64,000 nt of DNA from Prochlorococcus sp. MIT 1300 (GCF_034092375.1 NZ_CP139302.1:434001-498000), one strand, 5' to 3'; positions 7,301 through 14,183 are shown, numbered from the stretch's first letter. The notes: generated by a model not told the origin, from the letters alone. Program-made: numbers and translations.

Positions 7301-7372
7301 CAGCAATCTAGGTAGATCAAATCATCACTGAAGGAATCCTAGTAGAACTTCTTCAGTGCAATACCTCGTTGA
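7301..7372 (-). promoter_or_regulatory. conserved leader/upstream element A
   Basis: On the minus strand TCAACGAGGTAT is followed by exactly 60 bases to the ATG at 7300. The last 30 bases contain GATTTGATCTACCTAGATTG. The same arrangement with the same spacing precedes the unrelated gene at 8920, where the motif reads GATTTCATCTATCCAGATTG. It is a shared promoter or 5' untranslated element. Confidence 0.55.
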
Positions 7373-7696
7373 TAAGCAAAAAAATGCAAGTGCTAAGAAT
7401 GTCGCATGATTAGGGCTCAGGGAAGGCTCGTCTAATACCCAATAACCAAGTCATAGTTTCAGTAATATACACTTGAAGAGGGCATCTTCTTCTCAAGGAT
7501 TCCAAAGAAATAAAAAGTGCAGCTAGACAACTTATGTTTTCTTGCCCAAACTCTATTGGGTTTCTATACTAATTTTTAATCTTATTCATTGATCATTATA
7601 GGATTGATAGCAAGATATTCTAATAAACCTAATAGCAGATATATCACATAAAAGAATTGGGTTCAAAACCAAATATTCATGGCCCCCGTTTAATCT
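7373..7696. other. intergenic stretch without a recognisable gene
   Basis: This AT-rich stretch has no convincing reading frame on either strand. It should contain the promoter region of the minus-strand pair at 6906-7300. I see no strong hairpin, RNA gene or repeat in it. Confidence 0.5.
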
Positions 7697-8086
7697 TTAT
7701 AGCCTGCTATATCCACACTTGCTCTCAAATATTTTGACAGGAAGGCCTGTTTCCTCTAAAGCAGTCTTACACTTATCTCCAACTGTTCCATAAACCTCAA
7801 CGGTAAATCCGTCTCCTAATTGCGCATGTCCTTGCAAATATGCTCCAACTGGTGGATTCGCCAGATGGGAAAGGAAAGCTTCATCATCTTTGTAGACCTC
7901 TGACCATGTAAAACAAAGAGGGTTTTCTGGATCTTGATCAAAGGTGTGATGCAACATGCCTGGCTCAGAAGCTTGAACAGCAGCATCAGTGTTAGTTGCA
8001 AGTTCTAAATATTCTGAAACTTTATCAGGCTTAATTTGAATACGAGCAATAAGGATGAAAGGAGTTGAACTGTCAAATTTGACCAT
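7697..8086 (-). CDS. antibiotic-biosynthesis-monooxygenase (ABM)-like dimeric barrel protein
   Basis: The ATG at 8086 is preferred; the TTG just upstream adds one residue. The 129-aa product carries the ABM pattern: FILIARIQIKPDKVSEYLEL, then SEPGMLHHTFDQDPENPLCF and TWSEVYKDDEAFLSHLANP. These are the strand, the xEpG turn, the catalytic-type His region and the F.e.y.d..A...H motif of COG1359 proteins. A C-terminal extension (about residues 95-129) has two Cys. Family members act as small oxygenases or stress-related ligand binders. The substrate cannot be told from sequence. Confidence 0.8.
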   Translation of the reverse strand: MVKFDSSTPFILIARIQIKPDKVSEYLELATNTDAAVQASEPGMLHHTFDQDPENPLCFTWSEVYKDDEAFLSHLANPPVGAYLQGHAQLGDGFTVEVYGTVGDKCKTALEETGLPVKIFESKCGYSRL

Positions 8087-8179
8087 CAAAAGAACTCACA
8101 AGTCGATAAAGCATTAAATATATTTCTAGGATTTTCGATGTCAAGAGGCATCTCTTCACGGTCTACTGACAAAAGCCAG

Positions 8180-8443
8180 TCATAACTCCGTTCCTATTAG
8201 AGCTTTTACGACTTGTATGCTTCTTTGGGGTTGAGGTCTCTTCCAGTCTTGGATAAAAGAAAAAGCCGTAATTAGCAAAGGAGAAATGAAGGCAATTGCT
8301 GCTATGAATGAAAATATCTGAGTTAACTTTATAGTAGGCTCTTTCACTAAAGGGTCTCCGCAATAACCACAAACCATGACGCCATCAGAACGTTCTTCAT
8401 GAATCTGATAATGAGGTGAGCAATACGGGCAGAAGTAGCGCAT
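8180..8443 (-). CDS. zinc-ribbon membrane protein, 87 aa
   Basis: Residues 5-8 (CPYC) and 25-28 (CGYC) form a two-knuckle zinc ribbon separated by a Ser/Asp/Gly loop. Residues 40-62 (IFSFIAAIAFISPLLITAFS) form a membrane helix. The tail is short and basic. The layout suggests a membrane-anchored metal-binding adaptor facing the cytoplasm. The family is a conserved picocyanobacterial hypothetical. It is separate from neighbouring units, with about 90 bases on one side and 160 on the other. Confidence 0.7.
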   Translation of the reverse strand: MRYFCPYCSPHYQIHEERSDGVMVCGYCGDPLVKEPTIKLTQIFSFIAAIAFISPLLITAFSFIQDWKRPQPQRSIQVVKALIGTEL

Positions 8444-8604
8444 TAACCCTGTCTAGGTATTCCCACAATTCTGTTCTTATTTATTTCCTCTTGGACCTTG
8501 TTGAAGTCAGCGATCTCTTGAGAATCATTAGAACCAGAGCTATAGCCTATCTTTGATACGAGGTAAATCTCGTGTTGTCTATTGGGATTAAGAGCCACCG
8601 ATCT

Positions 8605-8727
8605 TTATGGCTTTCCAAAAAACCTTTTGAACTGCCAAACCAAGTAGGCAGTACTTGCAGCAAATAAAAGAAACCCGACAATACCAACCGCTCGATTAGC
8701 GGCTTCAACAGTTGGCCAATTATCCAT
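8605..8727 (-). CDS. small single-pass membrane protein, 40 aa
   Basis: The start is ATG 8727, overlapping the stop of the upstream gene by eight bases (ATGGATAA). The product begins MDNWPTVEAANRAVGIVGFL, has one helix (about 15-33), and ends in a basic WQFKRFFGKP tail. The overlap implies translational coupling with the 8720-8920 product, so the two probably act together in a membrane. A longer frame upstream is out of register with the coupling and is rejected. Confidence 0.65.
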   Translation of the reverse strand: MDNWPTVEAANRAVGIVGFLLFAASTAYLVWQFKRFFGKP

Positions 8728-8920
8728 CCTTTTTACCTTTGCCAAATAAAGGGCCAGTGAACAAAAGATAGCCAATAGCCGCAAAAAACAAACCAAAGCC
8801 AATCAGGTTTGGAAGTATGCCTCCAACAATTTCAGCCTTGGCAAAACTAGTATTCGCTGCATCAAGACCTAAGACACTCATCACAACAAATAATCGGGCG
8901 TAATTGTCAGCAAGGTTCAT
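8720..8920 (-). CDS. small two-helix membrane protein, paralogue of 19,591
   Basis: The start at ATG 8920 (MNLADNYARLFVVMSVLGLD) is chosen because it gives the same 60-base leader as the gene at 7300; an ATG two codons upstream exists. The central and C-terminal part (AEIVGGILPNLIGFGLFFAA and IGYLLFTG) matches the 19,591 protein (AQIIGGIVPNLIAFGLFVAA and IGYFALTG). Both therefore belong to one family of about 62-67 aa with two hydrophobic segments. Function unknown. It is coupled to the 40-aa gene downstream. Confidence 0.7.
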   Translation of the reverse strand: MNLADNYARLFVVMSVLGLDAANTSFAKAEIVGGILPNLIGFGLFFAAIGYLLFTGPLFGKGKKDG

Positions 8921-8992
8921 TGCCAATCTGGATAGATGAAATCTTCATCGATCGGTTACTCATAAAACTGGCCTACTGCTATACCTCGTTGA
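8921..8992 (-). promoter_or_regulatory. conserved leader/upstream element B
   Basis: TCAACGAGGTAT lies exactly 60 bases before ATG 8920, and the proximal part shares GATTT.ATCTA.C.AGATTG with element A at 7301-7372. The two genes served are not homologous, so the similarity lies in the control region. Confidence 0.55.
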
Positions 8993-9026
8993 GGAGCTTG
9001 GAGAAATAAAAGTAGTAAGCGCTGCA

Positions 9027-9200
9027 TTAGTTTTCATCTTTCTTTCTAAGTCCCTTCCATACCAGAGGGTTTTGACCTTTGGTCATCACAGTGATGGCAC
9101 GACCAAGGAACCAAGAACCCACAAGGAACCCAACAACAGCAACCCCATAAAGAAGGTTTACCCGCCCAGCATTCCCAAGAAGAAAGAAGGTGTTATGCAT
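9027..9200 (-). CDS. small membrane protein, 57 aa
   Basis: The product starts MHNTFFLLGNAGRVNLLYGV, with hydrophobic helices at about 2-10 and 17-36 (LLYGVAVVGFLVGSWFLGRA). The tail is polar and basic (TKGQNPLVWKGLRKKDEN). It is divergent from the 9268 block. Unknown function; it is typical of the island's membrane microproteins. Confidence 0.6.
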   Translation of the reverse strand: MHNTFFLLGNAGRVNLLYGVAVVGFLVGSWFLGRAITVMTKGQNPLVWKGLRKKDEN

Positions 9201-9267
9201 CGTTCTCTTAGAAGTCTAGAACTTCTCTTAATCATGCTTTGATTTTTAGGAAAGGCTAAAACAAAGC

Positions 9268-9399
9268 ATGAACCACCTCACTGCCACCTAGATGGATTTT
9301 ATTCAGACCATTGGCGTCTTGGTGATCTTTGGTGTTGCGCCTATGCTCCTAAACAAATGCTGCTTGAAGCTGAGCAGCAGTAATAGCCAGTCAATCTGA
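9268..9399 (+). pseudogene. interrupted copy of the 20,832 membrane peptide gene
   Basis: It begins MNHLTAT, then TAG, then MDFIQTIGVLVIFGVA. The intact copy at 20,832-20,978 reads MNHLTATYIDFIQTIGVLVI, so codon 8 has become a stop. A later one-base deletion changes the tail (PMLLNK instead of AYAVKQ). The copy at 12,304-12,408 has the same stop and the same deletion. A 35-aa peptide from ATG 9292 could still be made and would keep the membrane helix, so a shortened functional protein is possible. Confidence 0.7.
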
Positions 9400-9409
9400 G
9401 AGTTGAACA

Positions 9410-9508
9410 ATGAACATGATTAATATCTATCTATTGGTTGATGGCATCTTGATGCTTTTGGGTTTGCCACTGCTACTGATATGGAAAGGCAAAAAGGAAA
9501 ACAAGTAA
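9410..9508 (+). CDS. tiny single-pass membrane protein, 32 aa
   Basis: The product starts MNMINIYLLVDGILMLLGLP and ends LLLIWKGKKENK: one helix with a basic end. A paralogue of 33 aa lies at 20,734-20,835 (NTYLLIDGSLMLVGLPLLLI). Its stop overlaps the ATG of the next gene by one base (TAATG). Both copies keep the order: membrane peptide, then acidic peptide. That conservation supports a real gene pair despite the small size. Confidence 0.7.
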   Translation: MNMINIYLLVDGILMLLGLPLLLIWKGKKENK

Positions 9509-9639
9509 TGACTGAACACAAAAGGAACTTTGATGACGACTCATATGACGAAGTAGAAGAAAGCTTCAGAGATCATGCTCCAGGCCAAGAAGATCTTGCT
9601 TACTTCCCTCTTGAGGAGTCAAAACCTCCCCATTATTGA
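9508..9639 (+). CDS. acidic small protein, 43 aa, paralogue of 20,606
   Basis: The core motif is NFDDDSYDEVEE, and the C-terminus is AYFPLEESKPPHY. The paralogue at 20,606-20,737 reads NFDDDSYDEVEE and AYFPVEESKPPNY. A third copy at 12,022-12,106 is broken by a stop. The strong conservation of the acidic core and of the YFP.EESKPP tail means the peptide is or was under selection. It is translationally coupled to the membrane peptide upstream and followed by the trigger-factor N-domain gene after 42 bases. No known function. Confidence 0.75.
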   Translation: MTEHKRNFDDDSYDEVEESFRDHAPGQEDLAYFPLEESKPPHY

Positions 9640-9681
9640 ACTGCTGCTGGGGAGGACTAGAAAAGGATTCAGAAACTACCA

Positions 9682-10098
9682 ATGAAAAAAACCGAACTCA
9701 AAATCAAAGTCACGGAGCTTCCTGAAAATCGCATATCAGTGGAAATCGAAGTCCCAGCAGCACGTTGTAAGTCCAGTTATGACGAAGCTTTATCGCGTTT
9801 AGGTCGTTCCATCCAACTTCCAGGGTTCCGTCCGGGCAAGGTCCCTAAGCCAGTCATTCTTCAGCAAATCGGTGTGGCACGAATTAAAGCTGCAGCCCTA
9901 GAGAAACTGATTGATCGAGCCTGGAAGGAAGCCTTGGTTCAAGAGTCACTCGAACCCAGCTCTGAAGCCGAGATGAAAGAAGAACTTCAAACTCTGGTAG
10001 ATCGCTTCAGACCTGATCAGAATGTTACTTTCAGCCTTCAAGCCGAGGTGGTTTCCAAGGAAAAGCAGAGAGGAATCCAACTAGGAATTACTACTTAA
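9682..10098 (+). CDS. stand-alone trigger-factor N-terminal (ribosome-binding) domain protein
   Basis: The product has 138 aa. The start MKKTELKIKVTELPENRISV is the first strand of trigger factor. GFRPGKVPKPVI at about residues 48-59 is the ribosome-docking loop signature (GFRxGKxP). It covers only the N-domain; the PPIase and chaperone domains of full trigger factor (about 430-480 aa) are absent. It could dock at ribosomal protein L23 near the exit tunnel without chaperone arms, and so act as a competitor or a small chaperone. That is inference. The true tig gene should be elsewhere. A frameshifted copy is at 1194. Confidence 0.85.
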   Translation: MKKTELKIKVTELPENRISVEIEVPAARCKSSYDEALSRLGRSIQLPGFRPGKVPKPVILQQIGVARIKAAALEKLIDRAWKEALVQESLEPSSEAEMKEELQTLVDRFRPDQNVTFSLQAEVVSKEKQRGIQLGITT

Positions 10099-10267
10099 TA
10101 AGAAGAATGGAGATTACTATCACGTGATCGAAGTAAAGCTATTGATTAGTAAAACCCTCTCTTAAAAAGTCTTAATTTCCATCAAATCTAGTCCTTTGGT
10201 TTTGGTGGTCCAGATACAAATAAAGACCTACTTTTTTACACCTGGGATTTATTTAGCATTTAACTTT

Positions 10268-11083
10268 CTACTTTTCCCTCTTTCTAGCGCTTAGCAGTGA
10301 AGCTAAATTAGGATATTTTTCCAGCTCTAAACTGCAAAATTTCCTTAATTCTAATTCTTGATGTAGAGTAACTGGGATGTCATTACCTTTAATATATGAA
10401 GTTTGAGACTTTTTGGGTAATGTTATTTCATTAAAGCATTCAAGTGATAATGATGAATAAAGTTGTTTCATAGTAAGTGAATGTCTTTCTAATAAGTCTT
10501 CGTAGAAAATAATCCAAATATTGGGGTTATTCTCTGCCATTATTAAAGCAGATGATACATGATAAGCCCAGCGCTCAAAATAATTAGCGTGAGTTTTAAG
10601 TTGATATCTTTGAGATCTGCCCTCGGGAATATGTTTCGCTAGTTCTAATGGAGAAGCAGTGGATGGCGCCTCAAACCAGTCTAATGAACAAACAAACCGC
10701 CAATAGGATAAGATTACCTCGTAAGGGTCCCTATAGATATAAGCAATTTTCATTCCTTGATCTACTGCTTCTTTAACAAATTCTATTGGGAAGTGTGATT
10801 TTATTATGCTATTCATATAAAACGGCTTACCACCTTCCTTAAAGGATTTAATTTTTACTAAGAAATCTGCAATTTGACTGGAATCAAAGAAATTAATAGC
10901 ATTACCTAAATTGTGGTAGTCGAAATCAAGGAAAGGGTTACAAGTATATTCAGAAGAATTATTAATTGAATTCATCAAGAAGTGAGTACCACTTCTTTCA
11001 TGAGAACAAACCATTAGGGGTGCATTTACTTTTTCCGATGCCGAAAGAGTGCAATCATTAAATTTGATTTTAATTATTGTCAC
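10268..11083 (-). CDS. sulfotransferase-family protein
   Basis: The product has 271 aa. SHERSGTHFLMNS (about residues 27-39) is the 5'-phosphosulfate-binding loop, and IYRDPYEVILSYWRF (about 115-129) is the 3'-phosphate-binding motif of PAPS-dependent sulfotransferases. WIIFYEDLL follows as the conserved YEDL element. It would transfer sulfate from PAPS to a sugar, lipid or small molecule, perhaps a cell-surface glycan. The sequence is noticeably more AT-rich than its surroundings and stands alone, which suggests recent acquisition. Substrate unknown. Confidence 0.85.
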   Translation of the reverse strand: MTIIKIKFNDCTLSASEKVNAPLMVCSHERSGTHFLMNSINNSSEYTCNPFLDFDYHNLGNAINFFDSSQIADFLVKIKSFKEGGKPFYMNSIIKSHFPIEFVKEAVDQGMKIAYIYRDPYEVILSYWRFVCSLDWFEAPSTASPLELAKHIPEGRSQRYQLKTHANYFERWAYHVSSALIMAENNPNIWIIFYEDLLERHSLTMKQLYSSLSLECFNEITLPKKSQTSYIKGNDIPVTLHQELELRKFCSLELEKYPNLASLLSARKREK

Positions 11084-11511
11084 AACATTCGCATTAGTTG
11101 TGGATCATGCCTTCTGTTCAAAATCATATTACATGTTCTTTAATATTTACGAGCATAAGCTATAGGCTCCGACTTGCTGAACAAATTAAAGATAAGCGAA
11201 ACCACCAAAATCAAAACAAATTTCTAACTAATTTTAAAAATAAGGCCAATACAGTTTTGACAGTCGTGTTTCAGGAGATGGTATTTGAGGTTTTGAAAAG
11301 TTGTTATTAGCAATCTCTATATGAATACCCGCCTCCTTTACTGAAGAATTTTCAGCGAGTATGAAGACAAGCTTCGGGTCTCCGAAAAGGCTCTAAAGAC
11401 CATCAAAACGCCATTTTTAAAGTTCGAGAGATCCCTTCTGAAAAATCCAATCACTAAAAAACCAGGCAAGGCGACAGGAATAGTTCAGTTTTCAAGATGC
11501 GGTAGACCACC
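11084..11511. other. intergenic stretch with no supported gene
   Basis: Frames on either strand are short and poor in composition. A plus-strand stretch near 11,360-11,500 reads like degraded coding sequence (YEDKLRVSEKALKTIKTPFL), but it has no start and no recognisable relative. I see nothing else here. Confidence 0.4.
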
Positions 11512-11844
11512 TCCTAGCAGTGATAACTGAAACCTTGTCCTTATCTGCGAGATATGTGGCAAGTTCTGCAGCCAATAAAAAAGGTCCTAGCGAAACGCTA
11601 CGGACCTGGGTGATGGGGACCTTATTTCTAAGGCTGATTCAGCTCAAAATCAACCCCCATTTGTAGGGTTTTTTCTTATCAAAGATATTAAGAAACCCCA
11701 TAAATAGCGTGTATCTACCGATGACAAATCGCTTGACAGTGTGTAGGTTCCATTCAACGGCCGGGTGATGGGGATCAAACGGTCTTAATACAAGAGCCTC
11801 TTTTCTGCATGGGGGCTTTTTTTGTGGGTGGAATGCTCGGGGAT
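11512..11844 (+). repeat. 333-bp direct repeat, copy 1
   Basis: It matches 13,851-14,183, and I can see only one difference (A versus G near the left end). Internal features: a 10-bp hairpin, GGTCCTAGCG / CGCTACGGACC, preceded by A6, which makes it a leftward terminator; GGGTGATGGGGA occurring twice; a TTGACA; and at the right end AGCCTC / GGGGGCT followed by T7, a rightward terminator. There is no transposase or reading frame of length. The two terminators facing outward suggest an embedded short transcript, possibly a small RNA. Conservation to the base implies recent duplication or gene conversion. Confidence 0.85.
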
Positions 11845-11852
11845 GGAGTGAT

Positions 11853-12020
11853 ATGACGATCAGAGTTTTGGAGCTTGCCGAGAAGCTCCAAGTTGGCACG
11901 GATGACTTACTTGCAGTTTGCACGCTTCTAAAAATACCAGCGACTTCAAGGATTAGTTGCCTTAGCCCTGATCACATCAAAAAGCTGACGACCTATTACA
12001 AAAAAAAGCCTGATAAATAA
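11853..12020 (+). CDS. free-standing IF2-N-like small protein, copy 1
   Basis: This 55-aa product, MTIRVLELAEKLQVGTDDLL, then AVCTLLKIPATSRISCLSPD, matches the pattern of the IF2 N-terminal subdomain: IRVxELAkxLxv, DLLxxcxxLxIxa, then a S.LSpe.. helix. In initiation factor 2 this roughly 50-aa module precedes the GTPase core. Here it is alone. A copy with a few substitutions is at 20,052. It starts nine bases after the 333-bp repeat. A role on the ribosome or in tRNA binding is inference from the domain only. Confidence 0.7.
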   Translation: MTIRVLELAEKLQVGTDDLLAVCTLLKIPATSRISCLSPDHIKKLTTYYKKKPDK

Positions 12021-12021
12021 G

Positions 12022-12106
12022 ACCTTTCTGCTGAATCTTGCTCCCTGAGGCGTTCTTCTACCTCCTCATATAAGTCGTCATGAAAGTTTCATTCGCGATT
12101 AGTCAT
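12022..12106 (-). pseudogene. broken copy of the acidic small protein (9508/20,606 family)
   Basis: From ATG 12,106 the frame reads MTNRE, then TGA, then NFHDDLYEEVEERLREQ, matching NFDDDSYDEVEERLREQ of the 20,606 copy. The Arg codon CGA has become TGA, and the YFPVEESKPP tail is lost. The start overlaps the stop of the upstream 56-aa gene (ATGA). Confidence 0.7.
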
Positions 12107-12273
12107 TGGTCGTCTTTATCCTTTCCTTGAAACCAACCCTGCTCTTTCCTCCCTCTCATTAGGGAGGTAATCAACGCACCAGAAAAAAACGCTCCAATAC
12201 ATCCCATGATCAGAAGCAGCGAGGAAGGAGCATTAGCTCCAGCAACTTGGCTTAGCGGGTCAAGAGTATCCAC
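12103..12273 (-). CDS. small single-pass membrane protein, 56 aa
   Basis: It starts at GTG 12,273 and reads VDTLDPLSQVAGANAPSSLL, then a helix (LLIMGCIGAFFSGALITSLM) and a polar tail GRKEQGWFQGKDKDDQ. It occupies the place in the 12-kb block that the 32/33-aa membrane peptide takes in the other two blocks, but it is not homologous. Its stop overlaps the ATG of the broken acidic peptide by four bases. Confidence 0.55.
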   Translation of the reverse strand: MDTLDPLSQVAGANAPSSLLLIMGCIGAFFSGALITSLMRGRKEQGWFQGKDKDDQ

Positions 12274-12303
12274 TTAAGTCTTCTACTTTGATTTGTACTT
12301 TCT

Positions 12304-12408
12304 CTAAAGAAGGCAGCATCTGTTTAACCGCATAGGCGCAACACCAAAGATCACCAAGACGCCAATGGTCTGAATAAAATCCATCTAGGTGGCAGTGAGG
12401 TGGTTCAT
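12304..12408 (-). pseudogene. interrupted copy of the 20,832 membrane peptide gene
   Basis: It reads MNHLTAT, stop, then MDFIQTIGVLVIFGVAPMRL and a short tail, with the same stop and one-base deletion as the copy at 9268. The two form an inverted repeat of at least 78 identical bases. A later frameshift truncates the end at CCTTCTTTAG. Remaining translation from the internal ATG would give about 26 aa. Confidence 0.7.
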
Positions 12409-12542
12409 GCTTCCTTTCTAGCCATTGCCAACTTGATCCGCATTGCTGGTCTTAAGCGTTGACTTGCTGGCATGACAGACCTTTAGGCGAAAAGAAACGC
12501 TGCCCAAAAGCTGCGTAGATTATTCACAGTGTTTTGTTTTCA

Positions 12543-12791
12543 ATGATCCTCGTAAAGATCACCAATTCGACAGAAGTAGTGGCTTCTAAAACCCATAAGC
12601 TTTTTGCGAAGGTAACTCCTGAAAAGGTTGACGAGAATCTGGTGGAGGCGGAAGTTATCAAACAAATGGGCTCAGATCTTGCTTCCTTTGGCCTTAAAGG
12701 CGAAATTTCAATCGTCAAAGGGATTGATGTTGTAGAAGAGGCCCTTATTACTAAGAAAGGTTTTGTAGTCAAAAAGAGTCAGAGCTTTTGA
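12543..12791 (+). CDS. hypothetical protein, 82 aa
   Basis: The start ATG 12,543 is preferred over 12,534 because the protein then begins MILVKITNSTEVVASKTHKL with a first strand. The rest reads like a small alpha/beta domain (VDENLVEAEVIKQMGSDLAS, GLKGEISIVKGIDVVEEALI). It is soluble, with no metal or nucleotide motifs. The SemiSWEET gene starts 7 bases downstream, so the two share a transcript. Not recognised. Confidence 0.6.
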   Translation: MILVKITNSTEVVASKTHKLFAKVTPEKVDENLVEAEVIKQMGSDLASFGLKGEISIVKGIDVVEEALITKKGFVVKKSQSF

Positions 12792-12798
12792 TTTCTAA

Positions 12799-13098
12799 AT
12801 GGGAATTGATCCACTAATAAAGCCTGACACCTTCGGCTTTATAGCAGCTGCATTAACGACCATTGCTTTCTTACCTCAGGTCATAAAGACATGGAGAACT
12901 AAAAAGGCTGAGGATGTGTCGGTCGTGATGCTCTTGATGTTCATCACTGGTCTCTTATTTTGGATCGTCTATGCAATACAAACAAATGCTCTCCCTGTTC
13001 TTATCGCAAACATAATTACCTTCATCCTTAACGTGACAATCCTTACTCTTAAGTTGATCTACGGAAAGCAACCTAGTAGTACTCAAACAAGTGAGTAA
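12799..13098 (+). CDS. SemiSWEET/PQ-loop transporter
   Basis: The product has 99 aa. The three helices of a SemiSWEET half-transporter are visible: about residues 10-28 (FGFIAAALTTIAFLPQVIKT), 41-60 and 66-88. The PQ motif FLPQVIKTWRTKKAEDVS sits at the end of helix 1, as the family requires. Such proteins dimerise in the inner membrane and move small sugars. A second member is at 25,660. The stop overlaps the next ATG by one base (TAATG), placing it in a chain of coupled genes up to 13,819. Confidence 0.85.
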   Translation: MGIDPLIKPDTFGFIAAALTTIAFLPQVIKTWRTKKAEDVSVVMLLMFITGLLFWIVYAIQTNALPVLIANIITFILNVTILTLKLIYGKQPSSTQTSE

Positions 13099-13262
13099 TG
13101 ACTCTTAGCCCGCATAGACAACACAAGATTTACCTCGCAGCAACGATGGGATATGGACTTGGTTCAAATGATCCTGAAGAGATCACTTACTACAACAAGG
13201 TCAAGGAGGAGATCAATAAGGACAAGGAGAACAGAAATTTGGGAATACCCAGGGAGGAATAA
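13098..13262 (+). CDS. hypothetical small soluble protein, 54 aa
   Basis: The product begins MTLSPHRQHKIYLAATMGYG and has a charged helix (EEITYYNKVKEEINKDKENR). Both its start and its stop overlap neighbours by one base (TAATG on each side), strong evidence that it is translated. No family recognised. Confidence 0.65.
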   Translation: MTLSPHRQHKIYLAATMGYGLGSNDPEEITYYNKVKEEINKDKENRNLGIPREE

Positions 13263-13381
13263 TGCGCTACTTCTGGCCTATCGCTCCTATCGTTTTCTGT
13301 CCGCTCACACTTCTGTTTATTTATCTCAGCTTCACTGAGCCATCAGGAGATAAGCAAGAGCAAAACATCCACATGCAGTAG
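13262..13381 (+). CDS. small membrane peptide, 39 aa
   Basis: MRYFWPIAPIVFCPLTLLFI forms one helix, followed by a short acidic/polar tail ending KQEQNIHMQ. A truncated paralogue is at 2166. It is coupled to the 54-aa gene by a one-base overlap, and the DUF2905 gene follows after 51 bases. Confidence 0.6.
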   Translation: MRYFWPIAPIVFCPLTLLFIYLSFTEPSGDKQEQNIHMQ

Positions 13382-13432
13382 GAAGTCATTCTGCAAATAG
13401 AAACGTTGGTTTAAACGCTGCATAATTAGGGA

Positions 13433-13633
13433 ATGCAAAAACTGCTAATTACTTTTGGGCTTGGTATTGCTGCTATCGGAGTTCTTTATCCTTATCTGAA
13501 GAATTTGGGTTTAGGTCAACTACCAGGCGACATTGTTTTGAGGAGTGAGAACTCAACCTTTTACTTTCCAATCGTGAGTTGCATTCTTGTGAGTTTGGTG
13601 GTTTCAGTCATTTTTAATTTGCTCAGCAAATAG
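13433..13633 (+). CDS. DUF2905 membrane protein
   Basis: The product has 66 aa with the family layout: helix 1 (LLITFGLGIAAIGVLYPYL), the LGQLPGDIVLR loop, NSTFYFP, then helix 2 (VSCILVSLVVSVIFNLL). The DUF2905 signature is LPGDI..........FYFP. The function of the family is unknown. The stop is directly followed by the GTG of the next gene. The intact block (13,262-13,819) is the parent-like version of the decayed 2,166-2,750 block. Confidence 0.9.
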   Translation: MQKLLITFGLGIAAIGVLYPYLKNLGLGQLPGDIVLRSENSTFYFPIVSCILVSLVVSVIFNLLSK

Positions 13634-13819
13634 GTGACTGCATCTTCAATTATTCAAATTGGGTTGTCCATTCTATGGCTATTAGGCCATGCAGGTTTTA
13701 CCCTTTGGGCTGGAGGGTTTGAACCAGGGAGCCCAGCCGCAAATGTTTTCGTAGCTTTAGATTCCCTGCTGTCACTAGCCTTAGCTTTTTTCATCTACAA
13801 GAAGACTATTAATACCTAG
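13634..13819 (+). CDS. small two-helix membrane protein, paralogue of 2532
   Basis: The 61-aa product starts at GTG 13,634, immediately after the DUF2905 stop. It carries the same WAGGFEPGSPAANVFVALDS loop as the 2532 copy and two flanking helices. Constant adjacency to DUF2905 in both copies suggests that the two proteins form one membrane unit. Confidence 0.75.
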   Translation: MTASSIIQIGLSILWLLGHAGFTLWAGGFEPGSPAANVFVALDSLLSLALAFFIYKKTINT

Positions 13820-13850
13820 TGATTCAATTCTCAAGGTTCTACCGCCCATC

Positions 13851-14183
13851 TCCTAGCAGTGGTAACTGAAACCTTGTCCTTATCTGCGAGATATGTGGCA
13901 AGTTCTGCAGCCAATAAAAAAGGTCCTAGCGAAACGCTACGGACCTGGGTGATGGGGACCTTATTTCTAAGGCTGATTCAGCTCAAAATCAACCCCCATT
14001 TGTAGGGTTTTTTCTTATCAAAGATATTAAGAAACCCCATAAATAGCGTGTATCTACCGATGACAAATCGCTTGACAGTGTGTAGGTTCCATTCAACGGC
14101 CGGGTGATGGGGATCAAACGGTCTTAATACAAGAGCCTCTTTTCTGCATGGGGGCTTTTTTTGTGGGTGGAATGCTCGGGGAT
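13851..14183 (+). repeat. 333-bp direct repeat, copy 2
   Basis: Near-identical to 11,512-11,844 (see there). The same two terminator-like hairpins are present. The similarity extends weakly to the left (TTCA.TT.TCAAG), but the right flank is unrelated, so the right boundary at CTCGGGGAT is sharp. The two copies bracket 2.0 kb containing the IF2-N-like, SemiSWEET and DUF2905 genes. Confidence 0.85.

Noticed and set aside
11098-11310. 70-codon frame divergent from the sulfotransferase
   Set aside because: No ribosome binding site, low-complexity AT-rich translation and no recognisable pattern.
11512-14183. 333-bp repeats as an insertion sequence
   Set aside because: No transposase, no terminal inverted repeats and no target-site duplication are visible.
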